Source of the DNA: JAAZLS01 sp964463285
Lineage (GTDB): Bacteria > Bacillota > Dethiobacteria > DTU022
Length of the DNA stretch: 50,965 bases
Direction: 5' to 3'
Assembly (NCBI GenBank): GCA_964463285.1
Contig: CAYXBB010000009.1
Coordinates: forward strand, 1 to 50,965
In this document: positions 8,032 to 16,422 of the stretch, piece after piece
Position numbering within the stretch: position 1 is the first letter of the stretch
Layout: every line of letters starts with the position of its first letter
Notes under the pieces: model-generated
Seen by the model: the letters and a program-made list of their open reading frames with translations, nothing else
What the model was told of the DNA's origin: nothing
The model's database searches: none
Made by a program: the position numbers and the translations under genes

Positions 8032-8673
8032 CTAGTTCCACCAAACTCCTGTTTGGTCAACAACTGTCCACATGAATTGAAATAAAACCGAGTGTTCCAG
8101 GTGGAGAGGTTCAAAGGGTAACCAGGTTAAAAACGGCAGACTGATCCCGAACGCCAGTACCGCTAACAGCGCTGCTTCCGCAGCCCCAATCACCAATCCT
8201 CTCCACCGTTCCCCCCGGGTGGGGCCGCTTGAACAACGCTTCAGCCAAAACGAAGAAGCTACATAGCAACTACATCCCCACACCAAAAAGGCAAGACAAA
8301 AACAAAGCACATTTAAAATCGCCTGACACATCAACTCTAACCAGCTGTTGCTCCCCACCGATAGGGAAGGGTGTCTCGCATACAACTGGTTTATAAATAA
8401 GGGAAACGGCAAATCAGTTTTAAGAGAAAGACTGGACACTGGAACAGCCAGCCGCCGGCTAACTGTTTGCCGGATAAGACTAGTCACCGGATAACTGTGA
8501 ACCAACACCACCCTGATTTCGGATTTAAAACTGATCGAGATGGCTATGGCAGCCAGCAGGGCACCTGCCCGGCTGCACATCCGCCGGGCTCCGGATAGGA
8601 ATCCGGTTATGCCTCCCCACAACAACCAGCAGGTTATCAGCAAGTCAGCCCAGTTCATATTGCTCTCTTTCAT
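8032..8673 (-). CDS. CvpA-like membrane protein
   Basis: Hydrophobic protein of about 213 residues with roughly four membrane segments. The N-terminal pattern NWADLLITCWLLWGGITGFLSGARRM, followed by a second helix, matches the CvpA/colicin V production family, whose function is unclear in Firmicutes. Segments lie around residues 8-27, 32-50, 110-135 and 155-180; the loop between the second and third is large. Two starts are possible (8673 and 8658), and the second ATG has the better purine-rich upstream stretch. It is about 110 bases upstream of adk, so shared transcription is possible. The family call is moderate. Confidence 0.65.
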   Translation of the reverse strand: MKESNMNWADLLITCWLLWGGITGFLSGARRMCSRAGALLAAIAISISFKSEIRVVLVHSYPVTSLIRQTVSRRLAVPVSSLSLKTDLPFPLFINQLYARHPSLSVGSNSWLELMCQAILNVLCFCLAFLVWGCSCYVASSFWLKRCSSGPTRGERWRGLVIGAAEAALLAVLAFGISLPFLTWLPFEPLHLEHSVLFQFMWTVVDQTGVWWN

Positions 8674-8789
8674 CCAGGCCGGTATTAAAGATAGCAGTGC
8701 TTATTTTCCGGCCTTTTTAAATACATATTTCAAACCTTCTTTTAATATACTTAAATATATATTGATGCAAAGGAGTATTTTTAAACCCT

Positions 8790-9446
8790 ATGGCAGCCTT
8801 TCCGCTTAACCATAACCTTAAAGACGGCGCTAATTTCAGGAGAATAAATTGTCGGGATCCGTCGGCTCCAACCAAAATAGTGTCGACACTAACAGAATTA
8901 ATCCCGATTGCCTTGCATGGCAGTTATCGGGCAATAGTCTGTATCGGCTCGGACAGATCTACCGGTGATGCGTTGGGGCCGATAGTGGGAACATTCTTAT
9001 CCTCCTTAAACTTAGCCGAAACAATAATCCTGGGAACTTTAGCTCACCCGGTGCATGCATTGAACCTAGAATCTACCATCGGTGAATTGTTTCAGTCCGA
9101 TAAGCAGCTTCCGCTGGCAATCGCCGTTGATGCCTCTTTAGGAAAACCTGATCATATTGGAACCATTGAGGTAGGCGCAGGCCCCTTATACCCCGGCATA
9201 GGGGTTAAAAAAGATCTGCCGCCAATAGGCCATCTGTATTTAAACGGTGTGGTTAATATTGGTGGGTTTATGGAGCAAATGGTTCTCCAAAGCACTCGCT
9301 TGTTCCAGGTGATGGAACTGGCCGTCACTATTTCCGCCGCTTTGCAGCTTTTCCTTACCGGCGACTATCAAAATGAACATCCCCTCTCTCCCGATCAGCC
9401 CCATGCATACCTGTGGGAGGCCCTCACTACACAGAAAAACAGTTAA
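8790..9446 (+). CDS. yyaC: YyaC family putative spore protease
   Basis: A 218-residue protein of the YyaC/DUF1256 family, related to the germination protease GPR and confined to endospore formers. Key stretches are RAIVCIGSDRSTGDALGP, LGTLAHPVHALNL, AVDASLGKPDHIG and LPPIGHLYLNGVVNIGGFM. The first acidic GSDRSTGD motif is the likely active-site region by analogy with GPR. AAAGGAG lies 14 bases before the ATG, rather far, but no closer start exists in frame. It is the only plus-strand gene left of oriC, so it faces the replication fork and stands as its own transcription unit, divergent from the CvpA-like gene. A spore role is inferred from family distribution. Confidence 0.9.
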   Translation: MAAFPLNHNLKDGANFRRINCRDPSAPTKIVSTLTELIPIALHGSYRAIVCIGSDRSTGDALGPIVGTFLSSLNLAETIILGTLAHPVHALNLESTIGELFQSDKQLPLAIAVDASLGKPDHIGTIEVGAGPLYPGIGVKKDLPPIGHLYLNGVVNIGGFMEQMVLQSTRLFQVMELAVTISAALQLFLTGDYQNEHPLSPDQPHAYLWEALTTQKNS

Positions 9447-9597
9447 TCGGCAAAACCTACAAATACTAAGGGTTCAACGAAATAAGCCATTATGGCAAAG
9501 CACCTGTATATCCGGGGACAGGCAGCCGCTTCTATCCCCAGGAACATTTGAAATACAGCAATGTCCTCTTTGAGAATGCCGGCTGGGGCCTTAGACC

Positions 9598-9996
9598 TTA
9601 CTGATCCGCATCCGAGGTGACGATCGCCGAGGCATTTTCTAAATTCTGGTCATTCATCTCACAATCGCCGGTAAAACGAGCTCCTTCATCGATCACCAGA
9701 CCATTAGTTTTAATATTTCCAGTCACCGTGCCCGTGCTGCGAATTTCTAATTTGCCGGAAAGGTTCAGGCTCCCCTTAAAATGCCCGGCTACCGCTACAT
9801 TCCTGGCTTGAATATCCAGTGTGGCCCGCCCGGTTTCTCCCAATATTACATCTCCTTCGGTTTCCAGCTCTCCTTCCACCACGCCGTCTATTCTCACCAG
9901 GCCTTTTGCTTTAATAGTACCCTGAAAATGGGTATCCGGTCCGATCAAAGTAACTATTTTATCCGGTGGCGATTCCTGTCTGCTTCCCTTAAACAA
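9598..9996 (-). CDS. Bactofilin
   Basis: Polymer-forming cytoskeletal protein of 132 residues. The core is a right-handed beta-helix with repeats such as GLVRIDGVVEGELETEGDVILGETG and IRSTGTVTGNIKTNGLVIDEGARFTG; the tails are short and disordered. The likely start is TTG at 9996, with AAGGGGG nine bases before. It lies just after an M23 peptidase gene, and bactofilin-M23 pairs are a recurring arrangement in which the filament positions the wall enzyme. It converges with yyaC across about 150 bases. Confidence 0.92.
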   Translation of the reverse strand: MFKGSRQESPPDKIVTLIGPDTHFQGTIKAKGLVRIDGVVEGELETEGDVILGETGRATLDIQARNVAVAGHFKGSLNLSGKLEIRSTGTVTGNIKTNGLVIDEGARFTGDCEMNDQNLENASAIVTSDADQ

Positions 9997-10018
9997 TCAG
10001 TCTGCCCCCTTTTATTAA

Positions 10019-10903
10019 TCAATGCATATAATTAAGGGGATTAACTGCTACCCCGTTAACATGAATTTCATAGTGCAGATGTACCCCTGTAGAACGACCC
10101 GTTCTACCCATATAACCTATTACCTGTCCCCTGGTTACCCTATTTCCGGTGGATACAGAAAATCCGGAGAGGTGAGCGTAGTAGGTTTGGTACCCGTACC
10201 CATGATTAATTATTATTAGATTGCCCCAGCCGGCCAGATAAGCAGTCGTGGTTACTGTTCCATCGGCAGTAGCACAGATCGGATTGCCGTAAGCGGCGGC
10301 AATATCTACCCCATTGTGGAACTGAGATGCATACCGGTTAAAAGGCGAGCGTCGGTAACCAAAGCCAGATGTAACCCGTCCCCAGGTGGGCCAGATTGAA
10401 GGCGTAGCCGCCATCCGTCGCGTATATTCGTCAACCTGTTCGTTTAGTTGACCCAGTGAATCGGCTTGTTCGGGAATAATCTGTTGCAGAAGGGCGATAT
10501 TGCCTGCCACCCGATCCAGCACATCTCCTCCCGAGCGGCTGCTATAGCACCTCAGTTTCGGATCAGAAGCGTCCTCGTCATCGGTTGGCGTTCCGATTCG
10601 CCGGGCCACCCTCTCGGTCAGAGATTCCACCTGCTCAATCTGAGTTAATAGCTGTTGTGTTTCAAAAGCACAGATGTTCATCTCGTCATGCTGCTGACGG
10701 TTCGTTTCACATAATCTGCCGGCTTCCCGGGATTCCTCCAACACCTGGCGATAGGAACAAACCAACACCATCAACAAACCAAGCCCGATAACTATGGCGG
10801 TTACCAGCAGTTGCCCCGCTCGCAGTGGGAGTCTGAGGCTATATGTAGATTCCTCTGAATGGGGAACAATTATCACGGTAAAACATCGTTTTGTTTTCCT
10901 CAC
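10019..10903 (-). CDS. M23 metallopeptidase with coiled coil, paired with bactofilin
   Basis: Predicted peptidoglycan endopeptidase of 294 residues. A membrane segment at about 30-50 is followed by a coiled-coil region (60-150) and a LytM domain (170-294). Zinc ligands are visible in FHNGVDIA and VHLHYEIHVNG. It probably starts at GTG 10903. It precedes bactofilin by 22 bases, so the two are likely cotranscribed and may work together in local wall remodelling. It differs from the G5-type peptidase at the left edge in having a coiled coil and no G5 domain. Confidence 0.9.
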   Translation of the reverse strand: MRKTKRCFTVIIVPHSEESTYSLRLPLRAGQLLVTAIVIGLGLLMVLVCSYRQVLEESREAGRLCETNRQQHDEMNICAFETQQLLTQIEQVESLTERVARRIGTPTDDEDASDPKLRCYSSRSGGDVLDRVAGNIALLQQIIPEQADSLGQLNEQVDEYTRRMAATPSIWPTWGRVTSGFGYRRSPFNRYASQFHNGVDIAAAYGNPICATADGTVTTTAYLAGWGNLIIINHGYGYQTYYAHLSGFSVSTGNRVTRGQVIGYMGRTGRSTGVHLHYEIHVNGVAVNPLNYMH

Positions 10904-10948
10904 ATCTAAACCGCACCTCTCAACAATAGCATTGGCACATTTAAAAAG

Positions 10949-11479
10949 TTAGATAGACTGCAGGGCTTTTTGCAAGGCAGCCTGCTCCTCCAGGCTTAAA
11001 GGGTGCCTGGATTTACCCTGTTCAACCGGCTTCCCGTACAGTCGGTTTTCTTCTCGTCCAAATAAACTGGTTACTACCACACCATCTCCGACATCGTTTA
11101 GCAACGCCAAAGAAAAACTCAGATCACTTCCGGTATCCTGAAAGGCATTATATCGAACCAGGCCTATCCCGACAAACCTGGAAGCCCGAGTTTCAAGGAT
11201 CTTTAACCTGGAAGCTAATGCATCATTTTTTTGTTGCTCCGCGGTAATCAAGGAATTTAAATGGCCAAGCAATTCCTCCATGTTTAATTGGTCTCTGCCA
11301 AACAGAAGCCTGCGGTAGCGTTTCTTAAGCAAGGACAGCCGGAACCATTGAACTGTGCATGAAGCCGCCAGGATTACCAGCCCGGCAATAAGGCCAAGCA
11401 AAACCGCCCCTAGGTTGGGAAATATTAAACCCGAAAAATATTCCCATATTCCATTGATGAAAATACACCGCCTTAACAA
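10949..11479 (-). CDS. DUF4446 family membrane protein
   Basis: A protein of about 176 residues, with a membrane segment at about 20-45, a charged coiled-coil stretch, and a C-terminal domain containing RFVGIGLVRYNAFQDTGSDLSFSLALL and DGVVVTSLFGREENRLYGKPVE. This matches the uncharacterised DUF4446 family, often found beside parB in Clostridia. The apparent start is TTG at 11479, but the true start is uncertain because AAGGCGGTG lies just after it. It follows spo0J and parS in the same direction. Function is unknown; position hints at a link to segregation or the cell pole. Confidence 0.75.
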   Translation of the reverse strand: MLRRCIFINGIWEYFSGLIFPNLGAVLLGLIAGLVILAASCTVQWFRLSLLKKRYRRLLFGRDQLNMEELLGHLNSLITAEQQKNDALASRLKILETRASRFVGIGLVRYNAFQDTGSDLSFSLALLNDVGDGVVVTSLFGREENRLYGKPVEQGKSRHPLSLEEQAALQKALQSI

Positions 11480-11529
11480 AGCATGTAGTTAAATTATAAA
11501 GAATGTAATTCGCTGCCGGTGGCCGGAAC

Positions 11530-11559
11530 CCTTTTTTGTTTCACGTGAAACAAAAAAGG
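11530..11559. promoter_or_regulatory. parS: parS centromere site inside a 30-bp palindrome
   Basis: TGTTTCACGTGAAACA at 11537-11552 matches the 16-bp Bacillus parS consensus perfectly. The symmetry continues outward through six T/A pairs and CC/GG, giving a perfect 30-bp palindrome at 11530-11559. It lies five bases past the spo0J stop codon. Spo0J would load here and spread, and the long stem could also act as a bidirectional hairpin terminator. Confidence 0.95.
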
Positions 11560-11564
11560 CTAGG

Positions 11565-12425
11565 CTATCTCATTATTAAACCTAACAACCGCTCCAGGTC
11601 TTCAAGTTCGTAAAACTCTATTTCAATAGCCCCTCCTCTGGAACGATGAGTTATCTTAACCCTGGTCCCCAAATAATGCTGCAGCTTTTCCCGCAGCTCA
11701 TTCCATACCGGGTCAGGTCCATGGTCTGCCTGGAACTGTTTCTGTAGTTTCCGGTTTGAGTGTTTAGGCTGCCGGCTACTGGAGATAAGTCGCTCGGCTT
11801 CCCTGGCAGTTAGCTTTTCCTGGATTATCTTTCGGGCCAGTTCGATTTGCATCGCCTGATCAGAAACCCCCAGCAGCGGTCTGGCCTGACCCTCACTAAT
11901 CTCTCCATTAATTAGGGCCTGTTTAACTTCGTCCGACAGGCTTAACAACCGTATAGTGTTGGCAATAGCTGGCCGGCTTTTTCCCAGGTGCCGGGCCAGC
12001 TCTTCCTGGGTAAATTTAAATTTATTGATTAGCTGATGGTAAGCTCCGGCCTCTTCAATTGGGTTTAAGTCTTCGCGTTGCAAATTCTCAACCAGGGCAA
12101 TTTGCAGCATCATCCTGCTGTCCATTTCTTTGGCCAGGGCAGGTATGGTTTCAAGACCGGCCAGTTTGGCCGCTTTGAACCTTCTTTCCCCGGCTACTAA
12201 AACATAACCGTCTTTCCCGGGGGAAACAATTACCGGCTGGACCACCCCATGTTCCCGAATAGAATCCGCAAGTTCCTGAAGCTTTTCCGCATCAAACCGG
12301 GTCCTGGGCTGAAGCGGGTTTGTCTTAATTTGAGTAATATTAATTTCTCGCAGGGTAGCCCCGCTATCAATGGTGTCAGGAATAAGCGCGCCTAACCCTC
12401 GCCCTAATCTTCTTTTTCCAGTCAT
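11565..12425 (-). CDS. spo0J: Chromosome partition protein ParB (Spo0J)
   Basis: CTP-dependent DNA clamp of 286 residues that loads at parS and recruits condensin to the origin. The N-terminal domain has NPLQPRTRFDAEKLQELADSI, the CTP-binding VAGERRFKAAKLAG and LVENLQREDLNPIEEA; a helix-turn-helix follows at FTQEELARHLGKSRPAIANTIRLL. The C-terminal dimer domain ends near LEDLERLLGLI. Its ATG overlaps the soj stop codon (ATGA). A perfect parS lies directly downstream. Soj plus Spo0J also links segregation to sporulation and DnaA control in Bacillus. Confidence 0.96.
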   Translation of the reverse strand: MTGKRRLGRGLGALIPDTIDSGATLREINITQIKTNPLQPRTRFDAEKLQELADSIREHGVVQPVIVSPGKDGYVLVAGERRFKAAKLAGLETIPALAKEMDSRMMLQIALVENLQREDLNPIEEAGAYHQLINKFKFTQEELARHLGKSRPAIANTIRLLSLSDEVKQALINGEISEGQARPLLGVSDQAMQIELARKIIQEKLTAREAERLISSSRQPKHSNRKLQKQFQADHGPDPVWNELREKLQHYLGTRVKITHRSRGGAIEIEFYELEDLERLLGLIMR

Positions 12426-13180
12426 TTGCCAATCACCTCCTGGGCTAGAGTCAGATATACCTCTGACCCCCGGCAGCGAGGGTCATAGACAATTATCGGC
12501 TGGCCATGGCTGGGTGCCTCGCTTAATCTTATATTGCGAGGAATAACCGTCTCGTAAACCAATCCTTTAAAGTACTTCCTGATCTCATCGGCCACCTGCT
12601 CCGACAGGTTGGTCCGCCCATCGTACATTGTCAGCACCACTCCTGCAATGGTTAATTTTTCATTAAGGTGCTTACGCACCAAGCTAACGGTGTTAATCAG
12701 CTGCCCCAACCCTTCAAGGGCATAATACTCACACTGAATGGGAATCAATACTTCATCGGCGGCAGTAAGGGCATTAATGGTTAACAACCCCAGGGAGGGA
12801 GGGCAATCGATCAACAGATAATGATAATTTTTTCTTACCTGCTGCAGGGTTTGCTTTAACCTGGTTTCCCGGTTAATGGTAGGAACCAGCTCTATCTCTG
12901 CACCGGCCAGTTTTATGCTTGCCGGTACTATATCCAATCGTTCCCACGGGGAGGAGATTATTATCTGATCCACAGAAATCGAATTGATCAGGGCATCGTA
13001 AACACACAATTTAATCCTCTCTTTAGGAATCCCTATTCCGCTGGTAGCATTCCCCTGAGGGTCAACATCGATCATCAGCACCTTTTGGTCATAATGCGCC
13101 AGTGCTGCCGATAAATTCACGGCGGTGGTGGTCTTTCCTACTCCCCCTTTTTGGTTGGCAATAGCTATTATCCGGGACAT
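12422..13180 (-). CDS. soj: Chromosome partition ATPase ParA (Soj)
   Basis: Deviant Walker-type ATPase of about 252 residues that works with Spo0J in origin segregation and can regulate DnaA. It has IAIANQKGGVGKTTTAVNL, DVDPQGNATSGIG, LIDCPPSLGLLT and the C-terminal VIPRNIRLSEAPSHGQPI. The ATG at 13180 is chosen because AAGGAGG precedes it and family members begin at this point; the in-frame upstream extension overlaps noc. It overlaps spo0J by four bases and follows noc by 52 bases. Confidence 0.96.
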   Translation of the reverse strand: MSRIIAIANQKGGVGKTTTAVNLSAALAHYDQKVLMIDVDPQGNATSGIGIPKERIKLCVYDALINSISVDQIIISSPWERLDIVPASIKLAGAEIELVPTINRETRLKQTLQQVRKNYHYLLIDCPPSLGLLTINALTAADEVLIPIQCEYYALEGLGQLINTVSLVRKHLNEKLTIAGVVLTMYDGRTNLSEQVADEIRKYFKGLVYETVIPRNIRLSEAPSHGQPIIVYDPRCRGSEVYLTLAQEVIGK

Positions 13181-13232
13181 GTTGCGCCTCCTTGCTAATG
13201 ATCGGTGTCCTGGGTGTTTGGTATTTTCTCCT

Positions 13233-14066
13233 TTAAGCAGAGGTGAAGCCTCTTCCACCAGATTCACTTACTTTGGGAAGACGGATAATAACCTCATAAC
13301 ATTCTGGGCGATCTTGTTCCACCACCTGCGGGGTAAGCCCGGATTTTTCTATAATACCTATCGCCTGGTGTATAGTATTTAAAAAGATCCGCAGATCCCT
13401 GATAACCATCTTACTGCTTTGTTGTAAGGGTTGTTCGGACCGCATCCCGGTTAGTCGTTCTATTTGATGTTCCACTTGTTTTACGGTAAGATTTTTGGCA
13501 ACAGCTTCATGGTATACTGCTTGCTGCAGCTCCTCTGCCGGCAGTTTCAGTAGCGCCCGGGCGTGCCGTTCAGTTATTATTCCCTTCGCTATTCCTGTTT
13601 TTATCTGTGCCGGCAGCTTAAGCAGCCTGATTTTATTGGCAATGTTGGATTGGCTTTTGCCCAACCTTTGGGCCAGTGCCTCCTGAGTATATCCAAATTC
13701 CCGCAACAACCGATTGTAGCCTTCGGCCTCTTCAATAAGGTTTAAATCCTCCCGTTGCAAATTTTCTATCAACGCTATGGCCGCCATGGCGCTGTCCCCA
13801 ATGTTCTTAATCATTGCCGGAATGGTTTTCCAGCTTAGTTCCCGACAGGCCAACAGCCTTCGTTCACCGGCCACTAACTGGTAGGATTTTTTACTCCTTC
13901 TGACTATTATCGGCTGTAACAGGCCATAGGTTTTAATTGATTGGGCCAACTCCCGTATTTGTTCTTCGCAAAATCCGGTTCGTGGCTGGTAAGGATTTAA
14001 AGTTATTTCGTCTATGCTAATATTTTCTATTTTATCGGTCGGCGGTTCGTTTTCCTGAAAGGCCAT
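13233..14066 (-). CDS. noc: Nucleoid occlusion protein Noc (ParB paralogue)
   Basis: A 277-residue ParB-family CTPase that in Bacillus binds its own sites and blocks division over the nucleoid. It shares NPYQPRTGFCEEQIRELAQSI, VAGERRLLACREL and IENLQREDLNLIEEAEGYNRLL with Spo0J, and has a helix-turn-helix at YTQEALAQRLGKSQSNIANKIRLL. The order rsmG-noc-soj-spo0J is that of Bacillus, which supports Noc over a second Spo0J. ATG 14066 has GGAGTGAC just upstream. The N-terminal amphipathic membrane helix of Bacillus Noc is not obvious here, so it could be a Noc-like ParB without membrane binding. Confidence 0.82.
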   Translation of the reverse strand: MAFQENEPPTDKIENISIDEITLNPYQPRTGFCEEQIRELAQSIKTYGLLQPIIVRRSKKSYQLVAGERRLLACRELSWKTIPAMIKNIGDSAMAAIALIENLQREDLNLIEEAEGYNRLLREFGYTQEALAQRLGKSQSNIANKIRLLKLPAQIKTGIAKGIITERHARALLKLPAEELQQAVYHEAVAKNLTVKQVEHQIERLTGMRSEQPLQQSSKMVIRDLRIFLNTIHQAIGIIEKSGLTPQVVEQDRPECYEVIIRLPKVSESGGRGFTSA

Positions 14067-14230
14067 TTTGTCACTCCATACTGCCTGCAAATTTATTGCC
14101 AACCCAAGGGCTACATGCAACCGGTGCAAAATAACCGCTAAGCTGTTTTGGTTTCATCGTGTAGTTGTACTAATGATAATTGGACAACAAACAGGACATT
14201 CCTTCATAAAAAAGATATTTCTACCTTTGA

Positions 14231-14971
14231 TTAACCCTTGGAACGGTTAAAAATTCGGCGAGGATACCGGGAAGGGGTCGGGAAAACCTTGTCAATAATA
14301 ATAATTATGCGTTGCTCACCAGTGGGAAGTTTGTAAGACACCCTTTTGCTTATCCGCCCCCCACATAGCTCCAGTACGGTTTTCGCCTGTATTATTTCTT
14401 TTTCTGCAGCCGGACCTTTATATAGCACTACCTGTCCTCCCAGAACAGTAAACGGAAGCGCTATTTCTGCCAACAGATTTGTCCGGGCCACCGCCCGGCT
14501 GCACACATACTGGAAAGTTTCTCGGTATTGAATATCCCCGGCTATTTTCTCTGCCCTTCCTAGCAAAAAAAATACTCCTTCCAGCTTTAGACGCCGGCAA
14601 ACATGTTTTACAAAACTAATTTTACGGTGACTTGAATCTAAAAAATAAATCGGGATTTCCGGCAAAAATATTTTCAAGGGTACTCCCGGCAACCCCGCTC
14701 CCGTGCCCACATCCAGTAGCGGCCCCTGTTCCATTTTCATAACCGTTAACGGGTATAGCGAGTCGAAAAGATGCTTGTATATTATTTTATAATAGCTCTC
14801 ATCCCCTACCAGCCGGTGGCGGTTTGTTCCCATTTGGATTAGCGACAGGTAAGTGGTTAAATTTTCCACCTCCCTGTTCCCGGCAGGTAAAGAAAGTAGC
14901 TCAAGAGCCTTTGTAATTTCAGGCAAAAGGCTTATCTGCAATCTCCCCCCACAGTCTATTTTCCTATACAA
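14231..14971 (-). CDS. rsmG: 16S rRNA m7G527 methyltransferase RsmG (GidB)
   Basis: Uses SAM to methylate G527 of 16S rRNA. The protein has up to 246 residues, with the family pattern YLSLIQMGTNRHRLVGDESYYKIIYKHLFDSL and SAM motif LLDVGTGAGLPGVPLKIFLP. CSRAVARTNLLAEIALPF and a GEQRIIIIIDK strand follow. The reading frame opens with TTG at 14971, overlapping mnmE by 16 bases; a slightly later TTG is also possible. The usual neighbour mnmG is absent between this gene and mnmE. Some family members give low-level streptomycin resistance when lost. Confidence 0.94.
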   Translation of the reverse strand: MYRKIDCGGRLQISLLPEITKALELLSLPAGNREVENLTTYLSLIQMGTNRHRLVGDESYYKIIYKHLFDSLYPLTVMKMEQGPLLDVGTGAGLPGVPLKIFLPEIPIYFLDSSHRKISFVKHVCRRLKLEGVFFLLGRAEKIAGDIQYRETFQYVCSRAVARTNLLAEIALPFTVLGGQVVLYKGPAAEKEIIQAKTVLELCGGRISKRVSYKLPTGEQRIIIIIDKVFPTPSRYPRRIFNRSKG

Positions 14972-16338
14972 AACTCTTTAAAAATAAAATCCAACATTTC
15001 ACCGGAAACTGTTTCCCCAGTGATCTCCCCCAGCTTGTTCCAGGCAGTGCGAACCTCGAAACTTATCAACTCTAAAGGTTCCCTTCCCCACATTCCCTTT
15101 GCTTTCCGGATACTTTCCAATGAAGCGGTGATAACCTCCACGTGCCGCACCGAAACCAGGAAGGGCTCAATATCTTCGGCGGTAGGGCTCTGTTCCAACA
15201 AGCTGATAATTGCTGCTTCCAGGTCATCCATTCCCTGAAATTCAAGGGCGGAGGTATGGACTATCGGAATATCCGGAAACCGCTTGGTTAACTGTTTAAA
15301 ACCCTTGCATATCCCCAAATCAGCTTTATTTATGATAAATATCACCTTTTGATCCGGTTGTTTTAAGCTGAGAGCTATTTCGTCCTCTTCAGTTATCGGA
15401 GAAGAACCGTCAAACACTACCAACATTAAACGGGCTTGTTCGGCAATCGATCGGGATCGCTCCACCCCGAGCTTTTCTACCGGATCTATCGCACCGTGAA
15501 TTCCGGCCGTATCGATCAGGCGGATTGTGAATCCCTTCAGCACCAGCATCCCTTCCAGTAAGTCCCGGGTGGTACCGGGTATTTCATGCACAATAGCCCT
15601 TTGCTGGCCTAACAGGGCATTCAATAGTGAGGATTTCCCAACATTTGGTTTTCCAACAATGACGGTAGTTACCCCTTCTTGAAGCATCAGCCCCTGGTCG
15701 GCTCCCTTTAACAGTCTCTCCAAACCCTCCTCAAGGGCAGTCAAATCCGCTAGCCGCACCGGTGAAATTTCGTTTCCGGACATCTCTTCCGGAAAATCCA
15801 TCTCTGCTTCCAGATGAGCCAATATTTCCAAGGCATACTGCCTTAACTCCGTAATCTTGTTGGATAATATCCCTTTCAAATTGGCGGTAGCTATCTTTAC
15901 CGCTTTTTCGGAGCGAGCCCGGATCAATTTCAACGTGCTTTCAGCCTGGCTAAGGTCTATACGCCCATTTAAAAATGCTCTTCTGGTAAATTCCCCCGGC
16001 TCTGCCGCCCTGGCTCCGGCTATAAGCACTTCTTTGAAAATCATTCTTAAAGCCATTGTTCCACTATGCCCATTAATCTCTACTACATCTTCCCTGGTAA
16101 AAGTATGCGGCGCCCTCATGAATGAAACCAGTGCTTCATCCAGCATTTCTCCAGAATTATTTTTTAAATACCCATAATACAGGTAACGGTTTCGGGGATA
16201 GGAGCCGGATGTTTTCTCGGCGGGATAAAATATTTTTTTCCCAATTTTAAATGCTTCCGGGCCGCTCAGGCGGACAATACCGATACCCCCTTCTCCTAAA
16301 GGGGTACTGATAGCGGCAATTGTATCTCCTATATTCAT
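14956..16338 (-). CDS. mnmE: tRNA modification GTPase MnmE (TrmE)
   Basis: With MnmG it installs the 5-aminomethyl-type modification on U34 of certain tRNAs. It has 460 residues: an N-terminal tetrahydrofolate-binding domain (MNIGDTIAAISTPLGEGGIGIVRLSG), a helical domain, and an inserted G domain with GKPNVGKSSLLNALL, DTAGIHGA and NKAD. The C-terminus is the diagnostic FCIGK, whose Cys is catalytic. It lies between jag and rsmG. Its obligate partner MnmG is not next to it as in Bacillus, so the partner should be encoded elsewhere. Confidence 0.97.
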   Translation of the reverse strand: MNIGDTIAAISTPLGEGGIGIVRLSGPEAFKIGKKIFYPAEKTSGSYPRNRYLYYGYLKNNSGEMLDEALVSFMRAPHTFTREDVVEINGHSGTMALRMIFKEVLIAGARAAEPGEFTRRAFLNGRIDLSQAESTLKLIRARSEKAVKIATANLKGILSNKITELRQYALEILAHLEAEMDFPEEMSGNEISPVRLADLTALEEGLERLLKGADQGLMLQEGVTTVIVGKPNVGKSSLLNALLGQQRAIVHEIPGTTRDLLEGMLVLKGFTIRLIDTAGIHGAIDPVEKLGVERSRSIAEQARLMLVVFDGSSPITEEDEIALSLKQPDQKVIFIINKADLGICKGFKQLTKRFPDIPIVHTSALEFQGMDDLEAAIISLLEQSPTAEDIEPFLVSVRHVEVITASLESIRKAKGMWGREPLELISFEVRTAWNKLGEITGETVSGEMLDFIFKEFCIGK

Positions 16339-16382
16339 CGCTGTTACCTTTTCCCTTATAAATAACTCTATAAATCAAAATG

Positions 16383-16406
16383 CCGCCTCCCGTTTCAGAA
16401 AGGCGG
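16383..16406 (-). terminator. Possible hairpin terminator between jag and mnmE
   Basis: CCGCCT and AGGCGG form a 6-bp GC stem around a 12-base loop. On the minus strand it is followed by CATTTTGATTT, a loose T-rich tail. It could partly uncouple mnmE from the rpmH-jag transcript. The stem is short, so confidence is low. Confidence 0.4.
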
Positions 16407-16422
16407 GCCGGTAAGATCATAA

